Assembly: GCA_001917905.1 (NCBI GenBank)
Contig: MNEX01000268.1
Coordinates: forward strand, 1-42,002
Reading direction: 5' to 3'
Length of the DNA: 42,002 bases
Origin: Acidobacteria bacterium 13_1_40CM_65_14
GTDB taxonomy: Bacteria > Acidobacteriota > Vicinamibacteria > Vicinamibacterales > CAVVIG01
Below the pieces are notes generated by a model that was given only the letters and a program-made list of their open reading frames with translations, was not told the origin of the DNA and ran no database searches. The stretch's first letter is position 1. The number at the start of each line of letters is the position of its first letter. This document shows, in pieces, positions 6,957-14,143 of the stretch. A program made the translations under genes and the position numbers.

Positions 6957-8202
6957 TCGCGGCGACGCGACGCCGGACGACATCCAGGATGCGATCGAGT
7001 TCTTCCAGAAGGGCCGCAAGAGCGGCGACTTCGAGCACGGGATCCGGCTCGCGTTGCAGTCGATTCTCGTCAGCCCTCGATTCCTGTTCCGCACCGAACA
7101 GGCGCCGGCCACGCTGCTCAAGACGGCGAGCAGCTATCGGATTGCCGATCAGGATCTGGCGTCGCGCTTGTCGTTCTTTTTGTGGGCAACCGGACCCGAT
7201 GCGGAGCTGATCAAGGCGGCCACGAGCGGCGCGCTGCGCACGCAGGCCGGTCTCGAGAAGCAGGTCCGCCGGATGCTTGCCGACAAGCGATCCGATGCGC
7301 TGTCCACGCGCTTCGCGAGTCAGTGGCTGCGGCTTCAGGATCTCGACAAGATTTTTCCGGACTACCTGCTGTATCCGCAGTACGACGACACGCTCGCGCA
7401 GGCGATGCGGAAGGAGACCGAGCTCTTCTTCGACAGCATCGTGCGCGACGATCGCGGCATCCTCGATCTCGTCATCGCCGACTACACGTTCGTCAACGAG
7501 CGTCTCGCGAAGCACTACGGCATCCCCAACGTGACCGGCAGTGAGTTCCGCCGCGTGCAGACGCCGGAGTACCGTCGCGGGCTGCTCGGCCAGGGCAGCA
7601 TCCTGACGTCGACCTCCGTGGCGGACCGCACGTCGCCGGTGCTGCGTGGCAAATGGGTGATGGACGTGCTGCTCGGGACGCCGCCGCCGCCGCCGCCGCC
7701 CGACGTGCCCGCGTTGGACGATTCGGTGAAGGCGAACGAAGGCGGGAAGATGCTGTCCACGCGTCAGCGGATGGAAGAGCACCGCAAGAACCCGACGTGC
7801 AACGCGTGTCACCGCTTCATCGATCCGCTTGGCCTCGCGCTCGACAACTTCGACGTGACCGGCGCGTGGCGCGTCAAGGACAACGAAGTGGCCGTCGATT
7901 CGGTCGGCGATCTCTACGACGGCACGACGATGAACGGTCCGGCGGGTCTCCGCGACGCGCTGCTCAAGCATCAGGACATGATGCTGCGCAGCTTCACCGA
8001 AAACCTGCTGACCTATGCACTCGGCCGCCGCGTCGAGTACACCGACATGCCGACCGTCCGCGCGATCGTCGCCGGCGCGGCGAAGAACGACAATCGCTTC
8101 TCGTCGTACGTGATGGGCGTCGTCAACAGCGCGGCGTTCCGGATGGTGAAAGTCCAGACGCCGACAAAAGTTGTGAACACCGACGCGGGTTCGCCACGCT
8201 AG
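6952..8202 (+). CDS. PSCyt/PSD protein, C-terminal part (DUF1595-1592-1588-1585) after frameshift
   Basis: Begins at EYRGDATPDDIQDAIEFF and gives the later family domains in the usual order: DUF1595 (GIRLALQSILVSPRFLFR), DUF1592 (ADQDLASRLSFFLWA ... DDRGILDLVIADYTFVNERL), DUF1588 with the proline run LLGTPPPPPPPDVP and a second heme site CNACH followed by RFIDPLGLALDNFD, and DUF1585 (FTENLLTYALGRRVEY). In intact relatives about 25-30 residues separate the SRRRIF motif from the AYR of DUF1595; here they are almost adjacent, so the lesion looks like an out-of-frame deletion, not a single-base slip. No good start codon with ribosome binding site sits at the junction. Either the gene is broken or the assembly is wrong here. 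Confidence 0.8.
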   Translation, partial: EYRGDATPDDIQDAIEFFQKGRKSGDFEHGIRLALQSILVSPRFLFRTEQAPATLLKTASSYRIADQDLASRLSFFLWATGPDAELIKAATSGALRTQAGLEKQVRRMLADKRSDALSTRFASQWLRLQDLDKIFPDYLLYPQYDDTLAQAMRKETELFFDSIVRDDRGILDLVIADYTFVNERLAKHYGIPNVTGSEFRRVQTPEYRRGLLGQGSILTSTSVADRTSPVLRGKWVMDVLLGTPPPPPPPDVPALDDSVKANEGGKMLSTRQRMEEHRKNPTCNACHRFIDPLGLALDNFDVTGAWRVKDNEVAVDSVGDLYDGTTMNGPAGLRDALLKHQDMMLRSFTENLLTYALGRRVEYTDMPTVRAIVAGAAKNDNRFSSYVMGVVNSAAFRMVKVQTPTKVVNTDAGSPR

Positions 8203-8211
8203 ATGTATCTA

Positions 8212-8235
8212 GGTGTCAGACACGTGTCTGACACC
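8212..8235. repeat. Perfect 24-bp palindrome, arms GGTGTCAGACAC
   Basis: GGTGTCAGACAC is followed directly by its reverse complement. It lies between the cytochrome gene stop (8202) and the Shine-Dalgarno of the DUF1552 gene. A sister palindrome with arms GGTGTCTGACAC lies at 11739-11762. The lack of a loop fits a dyad binding site or a REP-like motif better than a terminator. Confidence 0.8.
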
Positions 8236-8254
8236 GGATAAGGAGACACAGACG

Positions 8255-9670
8255 ATGTTCCTCACGCAGAAGCAGCTGTCACGCCGGGCCCTCCTGAAAG
8301 GCATGGGCGTGACCATGGCGCTGCCGTTTCTCGAAGCGATGGTGCCGGTGGGCCGCGCCGCCGCCGCGACTGCCGCGGGCAGGAAGCTTCGATTGGTGTG
8401 CGTGGAGATGGTGCACGGCGCCGCGGGCAGCGCGGCGATTGGCATCAAGAAAAATCTGTGGGCGCCGGCCGGCGTCGGCAAGGAGTTCGATCTCAGCGCG
8501 ACGAGCCTGAAGTCGCTCGAACCGTTCCGCGACTATCTGACCATCGTCAGCAACTGCGACGTGCGAAACGCCGAAGCGTTCACGGCGCCGGAAATCGGCG
8601 GCGACCATTTCCGGTCGAGCGCGGTGTTCCTGACGCAGATGCACCCCAAGCAGACGCAGGGCTCGGACGTCCGCGCCGGGACCTCGTTGGATCAGCTGTA
8701 CGCGCAGAAGCACGGACAGGACACGCCGATTCCGTCGATGCAGCTCTGCATCGAGAACGTGGACCAGGCGGGCGGCTGCTCGTACGGCTATTCCTGCACC
8801 TACACGGATTCGATCAGCTGGGCATCGCCGACGCAGCCGTTGCCGATGGTGCGCGACCCGCGCGTCATCTTCGATCAGCTGTTCGGCGTCGGCGCCACGC
8901 CGGGCGAGCGCCGCGAGCGGCGCGAAGAGGATCGCAGCATTCTCGACTGGCTGAGCTCGTCGGTCGCGCGGCTGCAGCGTGAGCTCGGCGCGGCGGATCG
9001 CGCGCGCCTCGGCGACTACATGGAGAATGTCCGCGAGATCGAGCGGCGGATTCAGCAAGTCGAGGCGTTCAACCGCAGCGGCGAGCCGCGCGAGCTGCCC
9101 GGCGCGCCGATCGGCGTGCCCGACTCGTTCTCCGAGCACGCGAAGCTGATGTTCGACCTGCAGGCGCTGGCGTTCGCGTCGGACATCACGCGCGTCTTCG
9201 CGTTCAAGATGGGCCGCGATGCGTCGAACCGCACGTACCCGGAGAGCGGCTACAACGGCGCGTTCCACTCCACGTCTCACCACGGCGAGCGCGAGGAGCG
9301 GATCATGGACTTCTCGAAGATCAACACGTATCACGTCAGCATGATTCCGTATTTCCTCGAGAAGCTGAAGAACACGCCGGACGGCGACAGCAATCTGCTC
9401 GAGAACACGATGCTCGTCTACGGCTCGCCGATGGGCGATTCGAATCTGCACAATCACAAGCGCGTGCCGTTCTTCGTGGCCGGTCACGCCGGCGGTGCGT
9501 TGAAAGGCGGACTGCATCTCCGGGCCGCCGACCAAACGCCGCTCGCCAACGCGATGCTGGCGTTGGTCCACGGCCTCGGCATCGACATGCCGCAGTTCGG
9601 CGACAGCACCGCGGCGCTCGACCTGAATACGGCGATGGCGCCCATGACGACGGATGCCAAGCAAGGGTGA
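8255..9670 (+). CDS. DUF1552 (HXXSHH) family Tat-exported protein
   Basis: A 471-residue protein with Tat-type start QLSRRALLKGMGVTMALPFL and the signature HXXSHH as HSTSHH (H338-H343), which defines the DUF1552 family. Other family features are the GGDHFRSSAVFLTQMHP region, AGTSLDQLYAQ, CSYGYSCTYTDSISW, and the C-terminal LVYGSPMGDSNLHNHKRVPFFVAG with further His/Asp residues. The fold is thought to be sulfatase/alkaline-phosphatase-like, but the reaction is not established. These genes usually sit directly beside DUF1587-1585 cytochrome genes, as here, so the two probably act together in the periplasm. The start at 8255 is preceded by AAGGAG with 9-nt spacing. Confidence 0.9.
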   Translation: MFLTQKQLSRRALLKGMGVTMALPFLEAMVPVGRAAAATAAGRKLRLVCVEMVHGAAGSAAIGIKKNLWAPAGVGKEFDLSATSLKSLEPFRDYLTIVSNCDVRNAEAFTAPEIGGDHFRSSAVFLTQMHPKQTQGSDVRAGTSLDQLYAQKHGQDTPIPSMQLCIENVDQAGGCSYGYSCTYTDSISWASPTQPLPMVRDPRVIFDQLFGVGATPGERRERREEDRSILDWLSSSVARLQRELGAADRARLGDYMENVREIERRIQQVEAFNRSGEPRELPGAPIGVPDSFSEHAKLMFDLQALAFASDITRVFAFKMGRDASNRTYPESGYNGAFHSTSHHGEREERIMDFSKINTYHVSMIPYFLEKLKNTPDGDSNLLENTMLVYGSPMGDSNLHNHKRVPFFVAGHAGGALKGGLHLRAADQTPLANAMLALVHGLGIDMPQFGDSTAALDLNTAMAPMTTDAKQG

Positions 9671-9679
9671 GGATTTCTG

Positions 9680-9862
9680 ATGTAGCGCGAAGCCTTTAGG
9701 CGAGCGGACCGGCTTGGCTTAAGAGGATGTGAAGAAATCACGTGAACGCAAAGGCCGCTAAGACCGCAAAGAAGAATCTTTTCGAAAAAGATGCTTTGCG
9801 CGCTTTGCGATCTTTGCGTTCAACGTGATTCTTTCACAAGCTCCAAAGCCTTCGCCCTACAT
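9680..9862. repeat. Nested intergenic palindrome with 9-bp periodic arms
   Basis: Outer arms are ATGTAGCGCGAAG (9680 on) and CTTCGCCCTACAT (to 9862). Inside is a second imperfect inverted repeat at 9729-9837: GTGAAGAAATCACGTGAACG pairs with the segment ending CGTGATTCTTTCAC. The right inner arm repeats CTTTGCG every nine bases (CTTTGCGCG, CTTTGCGAT, CTTTGCGTT). It fills the gap between the DUF1552 and ankyrin genes and ends at the ankyrin ribosome-binding region, so its folding could affect translation. Confidence 0.75.
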
Positions 9863-9873
9863 GGAGCGGGAGA

Positions 9874-11697
9874 ATGGTGCGAAGGAATCTGTTGCGCGTG
9901 GTGTTCGCCGCGCTCTGCCTGACCGTGATGCTGAACGCCGAGGGAGGCAATTCGCCGGTGGCCGATGCGGCGCAGGCGGGCGACAAAGCCGGTGTGCGTG
10001 CGTTGTTGAAGCAGGCGGCGGACGTCAACGCGGCGCAGGGCGACGGCATGACCGCGCTGCACTGGGCTGCGATGAAAAACGATGCCGACCTCGCGCAGAC
10101 GCTTTTGTACGCCAGCGCGAACGTCAAGGCGACGACGCGGATCGGCGGCTACACGCCGCTGATCCTCGCGGCGCAGCAGGGCTGCGCCGAAGTCATGGAA
10201 CCGCTCATCAAGGCCGGCGCCGACGTCAACGCGAAAACCGCGAACGGCACGACGCCGCTGATGTTTGCCGCCGCGTCGGGCAACACGAACGCGGTGGAAG
10301 TCCTGTTGGACCATGGCGCCGACATCAACGCCCAGGAATCGACGCGCGGACTCAACGCGGCCATGTTCGCGGCCGCGTCGGATCGTGCAGCGGTCATGGA
10401 TCTTCTCGTGACGCGCGGCGCCGACTTGACGACGACGACGAAGATCGTCGAGCTCCACAGCCTGGATCGCAATTCGTTCGGCGGCATTCTCTTCGGCAAC
10501 CCGCAAGCAGGACCACCGCTGCCGGTGCCGGGTCAGGCGCAAGGACAGGGCAATCAGGGCGGTGGCCGCTTCGGGCGTGGTGCCGCGCCGCAGGCGAACG
10601 TGCCGCCGGGACAAGCCGGACAAGCTCCGCAGAACCAGAATCCGCAAGAGGGAAGAAACGTTCCGGGCGGCCGCGGACAGGGGAAAGCCGGCATCGATCG
10701 CCAGTACCAGCTGAATGAGTTGGTGTACGCGCAGGGCGGCCTCGCGCCGCTGCATCTCGCCGCGCGTCAGGGCTACATGGACACCGTGCAGGCCGTGATC
10801 AAGGCCGGCGTCGACGTGAATCAGCTGACCGCGGGCGACAAGTCGACGCCGCTGCTCATCGCGACCATCAACGGCCACTTCGACGTCGCGAAGTACCTCC
10901 TCGATCGCGGCGCGGATCCGAATCTCGCGTCAGAGAACGGCGCGACACCGCTCTACGGCGCGCTGAACGTGGAGTGGGCGCCCAAGTCGCTGTATCCGCA
11001 GCCGCGCGCCCATCTGAATCAGAAGACCACGTATCTCGACCTGGTGACGGCGCTGCTCGACAAGGGCGCGAATCCGAACGCGCGCCTGCGCAAGAAGGTG
11101 TGGTACTCCGGCTACAGCTTCGACCTCTCGGGCGTCGACGAGATCGGCGCGACGCCGTTCTGGCGCGCCGCGTACGCGAGCGACGTCGCGGCGATGCGGC
11201 TGCTCGTGGCGCGCGGCGCCGATCCGAACATCCCGACGATGAAGGGCGCGGGCCGGCCGCGCGTCGCCGACATCGATCGCGATGTGCAGGACGTGTCGAC
11301 CAAGCCGCCGGTTCCGATCGGTGGACCCGGCGTGCCGCCCATCGTCGCGGCGGCGGGCAGCGGCTATGGCGAAGGCTTCGCCGCCAACTCGCATCGTTTC
11401 GCGCCGGCCGGCATGCTCGCGGCCGTCAAATTCCTCGTCGAAGAGCTCGGCACCGACGTCAACGCGTCGGATCACGAAGGCAACACCGCCCTGCACAATG
11501 CCGCGGCGCGCGGCGACGTCGAGATGATTCAGTATCTCGTCTCGAAAGGCGCGAACGTGAAAGCGGTCAACCGCGAAGGCAAGACGACGGCGGACATGGC
11601 CAACGGTCCGGTGCAGCGCATCCAGCCGTGGCCCGACGCGCTCGCACTCCTCGAAAAGCTCGGCGCGAAAAACAACCACAAGTGCGTCTCGTGCTGA
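9874..11697 (+). CDS. Secreted ankyrin-repeat protein with C-terminal CVSC tail
   Basis: A 607-residue protein with signal peptide (LRVVFAALCLTVMLNA). Ankyrin repeats occupy about 30-185 (DGMTALHWAAMKNDADLAQ, GYTPLILAAQQGCAEVMEPL, GTTPLMFAAASGNTNAVEVL). A low-complexity Gly/Gln/Pro linker follows at about 205-270, and more repeats run from 285 to 590 (GLAPLHLAARQGYMDTVQAV, NTALHNAAARGDVEMIQYL). The last residues are HKCVSC, a two-cysteine tail seen in similar proteins. Ankyrin repeats bind proteins; here the export signal and the neighbouring cytochrome and DUF1552 genes suggest a periplasmic scaffold or partner for them. No catalytic motif was seen. GGAG at 9863 lies 7 nt before the ATG, inside the edge of the upstream palindrome. 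Confidence 0.9.
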   Translation: MVRRNLLRVVFAALCLTVMLNAEGGNSPVADAAQAGDKAGVRALLKQAADVNAAQGDGMTALHWAAMKNDADLAQTLLYASANVKATTRIGGYTPLILAAQQGCAEVMEPLIKAGADVNAKTANGTTPLMFAAASGNTNAVEVLLDHGADINAQESTRGLNAAMFAAASDRAAVMDLLVTRGADLTTTTKIVELHSLDRNSFGGILFGNPQAGPPLPVPGQAQGQGNQGGGRFGRGAAPQANVPPGQAGQAPQNQNPQEGRNVPGGRGQGKAGIDRQYQLNELVYAQGGLAPLHLAARQGYMDTVQAVIKAGVDVNQLTAGDKSTPLLIATINGHFDVAKYLLDRGADPNLASENGATPLYGALNVEWAPKSLYPQPRAHLNQKTTYLDLVTALLDKGANPNARLRKKVWYSGYSFDLSGVDEIGATPFWRAAYASDVAAMRLLVARGADPNIPTMKGAGRPRVADIDRDVQDVSTKPPVPIGGPGVPPIVAAAGSGYGEGFAANSHRFAPAGMLAAVKFLVEELGTDVNASDHEGNTALHNAAARGDVEMIQYLVSKGANVKAVNREGKTTADMANGPVQRIQPWPDALALLEKLGAKNNHKCVSC

Positions 11698-11738
11698 CGA
11701 GACGCTCATAACGCCTTCCCCTTCTTCAGACAGTCCTC

Positions 11739-11762
11739 GGTGTCTGACACGTGTCAGACACC
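11739..11762. repeat. Perfect 24-bp palindrome, arms GGTGTCTGACAC
   Basis: Sister of the palindrome at 8212-8235 with the two half-arm words exchanged (CTGACAC on the left here, CAGACAC there). It lies in the 162-bp gap between the ankyrin gene and the first NHL gene, about 100 bp before the NHL start. With one extra base on each side (C and G) the symmetry extends to 26 bp. Confidence 0.8.
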
Positions 11763-11859
11763 GGCGAGGTCGAGATCGCCTTTACTTTGTATAAGGAACT
11801 GGCTAGGCTTCGCCTGTCCTTTCTCCATCCTTTCCACGTCATCATCAGAGGAGGCACGA

Positions 11860-12918
11860 ATGCGACGTTTCAGCTCGATCGCCCTCGTCGCGCTGCTGCT
11901 GTGCGCTGGTCCCGTCTTCGCGCAAGGCGGCGGCGCGCCCGCCAAGGCGAAGGCCACCACGCCCGAGATCCCGTTCGACTCGGTGCCGAATTTCTTGAAG
12001 CTGCCCGCCGGCCTGTACATGGGTGAAGCGGTCGGCGTCGCCACGAGCTCGAAGGGCCACGTCTTCGTGTTCGTGCGCAGCGGGGAGACGCGCCTGTTCG
12101 AGTTCGATCAGAACGGCACGTTCGTCAAGGAGTTCGGCGTCGGCAGCTACGGCTTCTCCTTCGCCCATGCGGTCCGCGTCGACAAGGACGACAACGTCTG
12201 GGCCGTCGATGAAGGGACCAACGTGATCCAGAAGTTCAGCCCCGACGGCAAGCTCCTGATGGTGCTGGGCAAGCGGCCGGATCCGCTCGACCAGCTCGCG
12301 TTGACGCCCGGCGGCGGTCAGTACTCCGGCGCCAACCGGCCGTACTCGTTTCATCGCCAGACCGACATCGGCTGGGATCCGCAAGGGAACATCTTCGTGT
12401 CCGATGGGTACGGCGACTCGCGCGTCGTGAAATTCGACAAGAACGGCCGGTTCATCAAATCGGCTGGCACGCGCGGCAACGGCCCGCTGCAGTTCAGCAC
12501 GCCGCACGCGATTTCGGTCGACGCCAAGGGAATGGTGTATGTCGCCGATCGCGGCAACTCGCGCATCGTCGTGCTCGACAACGATCTGAACCAGAAGGCC
12601 GTGTACGACACGGTCGGCGCGCCGTGGGCGGTCTGCATCTCGAACGGACCGCACCAGTATCTCTACAGCTCCAACTCGTTCCCGACCGGCAACAACTTCG
12701 ATCAGGCGGCGACCACGGGCGAGGTGTACAAGATGGAGCTGGACGGAAAAGTTCTCGGCCGCTTCGGCAAGGCGGGACACGGCTTCAAGGAGTTCAGCAG
12801 CATCCACCAGATGGACTGCCGGAATCCCAACGAGATCTACGTCGCCGAAATCACCCAGTGGCGTGTGCAGAAGATCCTCCTGCGCCCGCAGCAGACGTCA
12901 ACCTCCGCCGGAAAGTAA
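11860..12918 (+). CDS. Exported NHL-repeat six-bladed beta-propeller protein (first of pair)
   Basis: A 352-residue protein with signal peptide (SSIALVALLLCAGPVFA). NHL-type blades are visible as AVRVDKDDNVWAVDEGTNVI, DPQGNIFVSDGYGDSRVVKF and VDAKGMVYVADRGNSRIVVL; each ends in a hydrophobic strand followed by D-x-x-G turns. Two later motifs, QYLYSSNS and the end MDCRNPNEIYVAEITQWRVQ, are shared with the next gene, so the two are paralogues. The architecture resembles secreted PAL-like (peptidyl-alpha-hydroxyglycine lyase-like) propellers, but no catalytic set could be confirmed. GAGGAGG lies 5 nt before the ATG. Only 10 bp separate it from the second propeller gene. Confidence 0.9.
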   Translation: MRRFSSIALVALLLCAGPVFAQGGGAPAKAKATTPEIPFDSVPNFLKLPAGLYMGEAVGVATSSKGHVFVFVRSGETRLFEFDQNGTFVKEFGVGSYGFSFAHAVRVDKDDNVWAVDEGTNVIQKFSPDGKLLMVLGKRPDPLDQLALTPGGGQYSGANRPYSFHRQTDIGWDPQGNIFVSDGYGDSRVVKFDKNGRFIKSAGTRGNGPLQFSTPHAISVDAKGMVYVADRGNSRIVVLDNDLNQKAVYDTVGAPWAVCISNGPHQYLYSSNSFPTGNNFDQAATTGEVYKMELDGKVLGRFGKAGHGFKEFSSIHQMDCRNPNEIYVAEITQWRVQKILLRPQQTSTSAGK

Positions 12919-12928
12919 GGAGCCATCC

Positions 12929-14056
12929 ATGAAGCGCATGCTGCGATTCTTCGTGGTGTCGGCCGCTCTTGCTGCCGGCGCCTCTCCGTTTGCGCAATCG
13001 GTCCGCGAGATCAACTACGACGGGAACGCCGACTTCCTGCAGCTGCCGTCGTACGGTGAAGTGGCCGGCGTCGCGACGAACTCTCGAGGCCACGTCTTCG
13101 TCTACGCGCGGACCGGGCATGCCGTCGCCACGCTCGGCGACGAGCGCACCTTCTATCACAACGGCTCGCGCCTGTTTCAATTCGATCAGAACGGCAAGTT
13201 CGTGAAAGAGATCGGCCAGGGCGTGTACGCGGTGAATTTCGCGCAGCAGGTGCGCGTCGATCCGCAGGACAACGTCTGGATCGTCGACGCCGGATCGAAC
13301 CAGGTCGTGAAGTTCGATGCGGACGGCCGATACCAACTGGTGCTCGGCAGAAAACCCGAGAACATCACGCTTCGCGCCGGCCCCGGAGTCCCGGCGCGTC
13401 AGCTCGACGTGCCGCCCGAGAGTGCTGCGCCCGCGGCCGGCGGCCGCGGCGGTCCGGAGGGGGGTCGCGGCGGCGGTGGTGGCGGACGCGGCGGCGGCGC
13501 GCCTGGCGCCGGCATTCCGGGAGACGCCTTCAACCGGCCGTCGGACGTCACGTGGGATCGCGCCGGCAACATCTATGTGGCCGACGGGTCCGGTCCCAAC
13601 AGCCGCATCGCGAAATTCACGAAGGACGGGAACTTCGTGAAGTCGTGGGGACAGACCGGATCGGCACAGGGTCAGTTCAAGCAGATCCGCGGGATCGCGA
13701 GCGATGCCGCCGGCAACATTTATGTGGCCGACGCGGGAAACAATCGCATCCAGGTCTTCGACGGCGAAGGCACCTTCAAGTCGCAAATCACCAACGTCGG
13801 GACACCGCAGGCCATCTGCGTGTCAGGCGGCTCGACGCAGTATCTCTACAGCTCCAACTCGAACGATCCCGAGAGCATGGACCACGGCGAGATCTACAAG
13901 GTCCAATTGAACGGACAAGTCGTCGGCAAGTTCGGCAAGGCGGGAAAGCTGCCGAAGGAGTTCGGCATCGTCAACGCGATCGACTGCCGGACGGAGAACA
14001 ACCTGATCGTCGGCGAGATCTGGAACTGGCGGGCGCAGAAGGTGACGCTTCGCTGA
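12929..14056 (+). CDS. Exported NHL-repeat beta-propeller protein (second of pair) with Gly-rich insertion
   Basis: A 375-residue paralogue of the preceding protein. It has a signal peptide (FFVVSAALAAGASPFA) and blades VRVDPQDNVWIVDAGSNQVV, DRAGNIYVADGSGPNSRIAK and DAAGNIYVADAGNNRIQVF. A low-complexity Arg/Gly-rich segment at about residues 172-190 interrupts the propeller at the same place where the first paralogue has an ordinary loop. The motif QYLYSSNS and the ending DCRTENNLIVGEIWNWRAQK are shared with it. The gene is preceded by AAGGAG 6 nt before the ATG and is 10 bp downstream of its paralogue, so the pair is cotranscribed. Function is unknown; a role together with the upstream cytochrome module is inferred from position. 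Confidence 0.9.
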   Translation: MKRMLRFFVVSAALAAGASPFAQSVREINYDGNADFLQLPSYGEVAGVATNSRGHVFVYARTGHAVATLGDERTFYHNGSRLFQFDQNGKFVKEIGQGVYAVNFAQQVRVDPQDNVWIVDAGSNQVVKFDADGRYQLVLGRKPENITLRAGPGVPARQLDVPPESAAPAAGGRGGPEGGRGGGGGGRGGGAPGAGIPGDAFNRPSDVTWDRAGNIYVADGSGPNSRIAKFTKDGNFVKSWGQTGSAQGQFKQIRGIASDAAGNIYVADAGNNRIQVFDGEGTFKSQITNVGTPQAICVSGGSTQYLYSSNSNDPESMDHGEIYKVQLNGQVVGKFGKAGKLPKEFGIVNAIDCRTENNLIVGEIWNWRAQKVTLR

Positions 14057-14065
14057 AGCTCCATT

Positions 14066-14105
14066 GGGTAATCGGGTAATTGGGTAATCGGGTAATCGGG
14101 TAGTC
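14066..14105. repeat. Five 8-bp tandem units GGGTAATC
   Basis: Units at 14066, 14074, 14082, 14090 and 14098 (GGGTAATC, GGGTAATT, GGGTAATC twice, GGGTAGTC). The array starts 10 bp after the second NHL gene and ends 38 bp before the permease start. The same word, in hairpin form, flanks the other end of that permease gene at 16612-16667. Confidence 0.85.
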
Positions 14106-14143
14106 GAGTCGTTGGCTCCCCGGTTGCCCGCCGTCCTCTGACG

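Noticed and set aside
7681-7704. CCG-triplet run as a source of the cytochrome frameshift
   Set aside because: The run encodes the normal proline stretch of DUF1588 and triplet slippage would keep frame; the shift is at about 6953.
8279-9664. 461-codon minus-strand ORF opposite the DUF1552 gene
   Set aside because: Antisense shadow; the plus-strand protein has full family motifs including HSTSHH.
11740-11859. Upstream extension of the first NHL gene
   Set aside because: The extra codons translate the 24-bp palindrome and lack family similarity; the SD and signal peptide support 11860.
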